8,047 nucleotides of DNA from an uncultured Collinsella sp. (GTDB taxonomy: Bacteria; Actinomycetota; Coriobacteriia; Coriobacteriales; Coriobacteriaceae), in NCBI GenBank assembly GCA_900552425.1, contig URZR01000074.1, positions 1 to 8,047 of the forward strand, read 5' to 3'. The notes beneath the pieces were generated by a model, which ran no database searches, was not told the DNA's origin, and saw nothing but the letters and a program-made list of their open reading frames with translations. The position numbers and the translations under genes were made by a program. Below are positions 6,226-8,047 of the stretch, one piece after another (position 1 is the stretch's first letter; every line of letters starts with the position of its first letter).

Positions 6226-6268
6226 GGTCACAAAAAGACTTATATTTCGCCTTGGAGGGGCCTTAAAA

Positions 6269-6388
6269 ATGCTATCTAGAATAAGTTGTTTCGGAAAATG
6301 GACAGTCAACTTACATTCGGCACATAGAGACCGATTTTTACCTACTAAAGTCCCTGATAAAGCTGTTTATCAAAGCGGGCGTGCTTAG
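6269..6388 (+). CDS. Possible small ORF of 39 codons
   Basis: The ATG at 6269 follows GGAGGGG (6254-6260) with an 8-base spacer, one of the better ribosome binding sites in the window. The peptide begins MLSRISCFGKWTVNLHSAH and ends VYQSGRA. It is basic, with one Cys and one Trp, and has no signal peptide or membrane segment. I recognise no family. It overlaps an alternative open frame that looks equally protein-like, so the binding site may be a coincidence of the purine-rich bases. Low confidence. Confidence 0.2.
   Translation: MLSRISCFGKWTVNLHSAHRDRFLPTKVPDKAVYQSGRA
6355..6372. repeat. 18-base palindrome TGATAAA-N4-TTTATCA
   Basis: A perfect 7-bp inverted repeat around GCTG lies within the AT-rich intergenic stretch. 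The symmetry suits a dimeric DNA-binding protein or a small RNA stem, but no promoter or gene start is recognisable next to it. It overlaps the 3' part of the possible small ORF. Confidence 0.35.
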
Positions 6389-6460
6389 CGACTGGAGCCT
6401 CACTATCGATTATCTGAAAAAACTTGTTCTGGGTATCATTTTAAAGTCGTCCGGAGCAAC

Positions 6461-6495
6461 AAAATCGGCCCCCGTTTCGTGAAAACGGGGGCCGA
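6461..6495 (-). terminator. Intrinsic terminator of serA
   Basis: A perfect 13-bp stem pairs 6465-6477 with 6483-6495 (TCGGCCCCCGTTT and its complement) around a 5-base loop. On the minus strand it is followed by TTTTGTTG (from 6464 downward). It lies about 40 bases after the serA stop codon and ends leftward transcription of the serine operon. The plus-strand side has no T-run, so it should work in one direction. Confidence 0.9.
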
Positions 6496-6534
6496 ATGGG
6501 CTTCGTGGTCTGTCTGGCAGGCTTGGCACCGGCG

Positions 6535-7698
6535 CTATTTAATCACGCGCACGCGATACATCGACGGAATCTGCTTGAGCGCCTCGATCGTGCTGCCGTC
6601 CAGGTGCTCATCGGTGTCGAACATGGTGTAGGCGTTCTCGCCAGCGGACTCGTTGGTCATGCGCTGCACATTGGCGTTGTCCTTGGCGAGAATGGCCGTG
6701 ATCTGACCGATCATGTTGGGCACGTTGGCATGCAGGCAGGCAATGCGGCTTGCGGCGCGCGCCTTGCCCATGCTGCAGGCGGGGTAGTTGACGCTGTGCG
6801 CGATGTTGCCGTTTTCCAGGTAATCCTTGAGCTCGCTGATGGCCATGTCGGCGCAGTTGGCCTCGGCCTCGCCGGTGCCGGCGCCCGAATGCGTGGTGAT
6901 AAACGTGTTGGGCATCTTGACGGTCTTGGGCGTGGCAAAGTCGCAGCTAAACCAGCTGAGCTTGCCCGCGCGCAGGGCGGCGTCGACGGCGTCCTCGTCG
7001 ATGATGGTCTCGCGTGCGTAGTTGATGAGCACGGCGCCCGGGGCCAGCAGGTCGATCTGCTCGGTGCTGATCATGCCGATGGTGTCGGCCTTGCTGGGCA
7101 CGTGCACGGTGAGGTAGTCGCAGCCGCGGCAGAGGTCCTCGAGCGTGCCCACGCGCTGCACCTCGCGGCTCAGCACCCACGCGTGCTCGACGGAAATGAA
7201 CGGATCGTAGCCGTAAACGTCCATGCCCAGGTCTACACAGGCGTTGGCGACCTTGGAGCCTACGTTGCCCAGGCCGATGACGCCGATGCGCTTGCCCTTG
7301 AGCTCGCGGCCCACAAAGGCCTTCTTGGCTTTTTCGGCATCGACCTGGATCTCGGGGTCGTCGGCGTTGTCGCGCACCCAGTTCATCGACTGCACTACTC
7401 CGCGGCTCGAGAGCACCAGCATGCCCAGGACGAGCTCCTTGACGGCGTTGCTGTTGGCACCGGGGGAGTTAAAGACGACGACGCCCTTCTTGGCGTACTC
7501 CTCGACGGGGATGTTGTTGACGCCGGCGCCGCAGCGGGCGATGGCGCGGATGCCCTCGGGCAGCTCGTAGCCGTGCAGGTCGGTGGAGCGCATCAGGATG
7601 GCGTCGGCCTCCTCGGCGGTGCCCACAAACTCGTAGCCCTCGCCAAACTCGACTTTGCCGTCTTTGGTGATGTCGTCGATGGTCTTAATCTTACGCAT
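6535..7698 (-). CDS. serA: D-3-phosphoglycerate dehydrogenase with ACT domain
   Basis: SerA oxidises 3-phosphoglycerate to 3-phosphohydroxypyruvate with NAD, the first step of cytosolic serine synthesis. The 387-residue protein has the split substrate domain (1-100, with IARCGAGVNNIP at 53-64 and GANSNAVKELV at 80-90). A Rossmann domain follows with GVIGLGNVG (139-147) and the acidic end of the second strand at YGYDP (162-166). It has catalytic Arg229 (INYARETIIDEDA) and His270 (TTHSGAG). A C-terminal ACT domain, about 318-387 (IACLHANVPNMIGQI), probably binds serine or another amino acid. The usual 'EP' catalytic Glu of the E. coli type is absent (CDFATPK at 252-258), as in the subgroup of short SerA proteins with TDFP at this place. 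The start has AAGGAG (7706-7711), 7-base spacer. It follows serC and ends at a strong terminator. Confidence 0.95.
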   Translation of the reverse strand: MRKIKTIDDITKDGKVEFGEGYEFVGTAEEADAILMRSTDLHGYELPEGIRAIARCGAGVNNIPVEEYAKKGVVVFNSPGANSNAVKELVLGMLVLSSRGVVQSMNWVRDNADDPEIQVDAEKAKKAFVGRELKGKRIGVIGLGNVGSKVANACVDLGMDVYGYDPFISVEHAWVLSREVQRVGTLEDLCRGCDYLTVHVPSKADTIGMISTEQIDLLAPGAVLINYARETIIDEDAVDAALRAGKLSWFSCDFATPKTVKMPNTFITTHSGAGTGEAEANCADMAISELKDYLENGNIAHSVNYPACSMGKARAASRIACLHANVPNMIGQITAILAKDNANVQRMTNESAGENAYTMFDTDEHLDGSTIEALKQIPSMYRVRVIK

Positions 7699-7752
7699 GG
7701 AAAAACTCCTTAGCAGGTTTTGATCTAAACAGGTGGTCTGAGGTGGCTGGTC

Positions 7753-7771
7753 AGCCCGCGCGTTGCGGGCT
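7753..7771 (-). other. Short hairpin at the serC-serA junction
   Basis: AGCCCGC (7753-7759) and GCGGGCT (7765-7771) form a perfect 7-bp GC-rich stem with a 5-base loop, overlapping the serC stop codon. No T-run follows on the minus strand, so it is probably not a full terminator. It may stabilise or process the mRNA between the two genes. The role is inferred. Confidence 0.4.
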
Positions 7772-8047
7772 AGTTAGATCGCGGACTCAAACTATGCTGC
7801 GCTTCGAAGTCCTTCATGTACGAGGCAAGTGCCTGCACGTCTTCCATGGTTACGGCGTTGTAGACGCTGGCGCGCATGCCGCCCACCAGGCGATGGCCCT
7901 TGACGTTTTGAATCTGGTGCTCGGCCGCGCCTGCGACAAAGGCGGCGTCGAGGTCGGCATCGCCGGTACGGAACGTGACGTTGGCGATGGAGCGGCTGTC
8001 GGCCTGTGTGGTGCCATGGAACAGCACGCTGTGCTCGAGCAGGTTAT
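7770..8047 (-). CDS. serC: Phosphoserine aminotransferase, C-terminal 91 residues (gene cut by window edge)
   Basis: The visible end reads through RSIANVTFRTGDADLDAAF and NVKGHRLVGGMRASVYNAVT to SYMKDFE. These match the C-terminal small domain of SerC: the R-s-x-NV-F pattern, the KGHR..GG.RAS.YNA block that contacts the substrate phosphate, and the final helix with M..FE. SerC transfers an amino group from glutamate to 3-phosphohydroxypyruvate, using PLP, to give phosphoserine. The open frame continues past the right edge, so an internal GTG at 8027 is not the start. It ends with a short polar tail (SLSPRSN) and TAG. serA follows 71 bases on, so serC-serA is a typical serine operon. Confidence 0.92.
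   Translation of the reverse strand, partial: NLLEHSVLFHGTTQADSRSIANVTFRTGDADLDAAFVAGAAEHQIQNVKGHRLVGGMRASVYNAVTMEDVQALASYMKDFEAQHSLSPRSN

Larger units (their letters stand above)
6188..6534. other. AT-rich intergenic stretch between nuclease-like gene and serA
   Basis: These 347 bases hold two terminator-type hairpins at the ends (6185-6225 and 6461-6495) and a central AT-rich stretch, about 6220-6460. The three full lines covering 6241-6420 are about 37%, 40% and 47% GC by eye, against clearly GC-rich genes on both sides. Inside it are a small ORF with a good binding site (6269-6388), an 18-base palindrome (6355-6372) and a stop-free frame of 65 codons without an upstream start codon (6285-6482). 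No tRNA or known RNA gene is recognised. The composition suggests decayed or acquired DNA. Confidence 0.5.

Noticed and set aside
6091..6309. A 72-codon minus-strand open frame across the end of the nuclease-like gene
   Set aside because: It runs antisense to the conserved C-terminus of that gene and through the hairpin at 6188-6214, with no family resemblance.
6496..7713. A 405-codon open frame on the plus strand across serA
   Set aside because: It is antisense to a clear serA gene. Its Ala/Gly/Val/His/Asp-rich, low-complexity sequence is what GC-rich codon bias produces on the opposite strand, and it matches no family.

Overview
The window reads as chromosomal DNA from a high-GC actinobacterium. 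The best guess is a Coriobacteriia gut commensal close to Collinsella. That guess rests on the GC-rich third codon positions, the serC-serA pair with a DUF1015-type gene nearby, and a protein resembling an AbiEi-like/DUF559-like nuclease family that I associate with Coriobacteriia. It comes from family recall, not a search. Most of the window is ordinary core or accessory metabolism. I do not see a convincing new multi-gene system, but several small structures and one degenerate gene deserve a second look.

Left part (1-963). Two minus-strand genes abut exactly: a six-helix HdeD-type membrane protein (126-728), then the first 41 codons of a YaiI/YqxD (DUF188) protein that runs off the left edge. 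Their stop and start codons touch, which suggests translational coupling. A 235-base divergent spacer separates them from the plus-strand genes.

Plus-strand block (964-2914). A nitroreductase-family protein is followed by two tandem histidine phosphatases (phosphoglycerate-mutase-like) that look like a local duplication. A near-perfect hairpin between the nitroreductase and the first phosphatase resembles a dispersed REP-like element. A strong intrinsic terminator (2960-3008) closes the block and also lies between it and the convergent minus-strand genes.

Minus-strand block (3044-4983). An M20 metallopeptidase is followed, 37-38 bases on, by a shortened DUF1015-like protein. The latter has lost the signature DGHHR motif and the N- and C-terminal parts of the family. 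An 11-bp inverted repeat lies in front of the M20 gene.

Plus-strand island (about 5123-6480). A single 349-residue protein with an AbiEi-like N-terminal half and a Vsr/DUF559-like PD-(D/E)XK C-terminal half is followed by an AT-rich stretch of about 240 bases (about 40% GC by eye). That stretch holds a possible 39-codon ORF with a good ribosome binding site, an 18-base palindrome, and an open frame that looks like a gene remnant.

Right part (6461-8047). serA (3-phosphoglycerate dehydrogenase with an ACT domain) and the 3' end of serC (phosphoserine aminotransferase) lie on the minus strand in the order serC-serA. They catalyse the first two steps of serine synthesis from 3-phosphoglycerate. 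A strong terminator lies just after serA.
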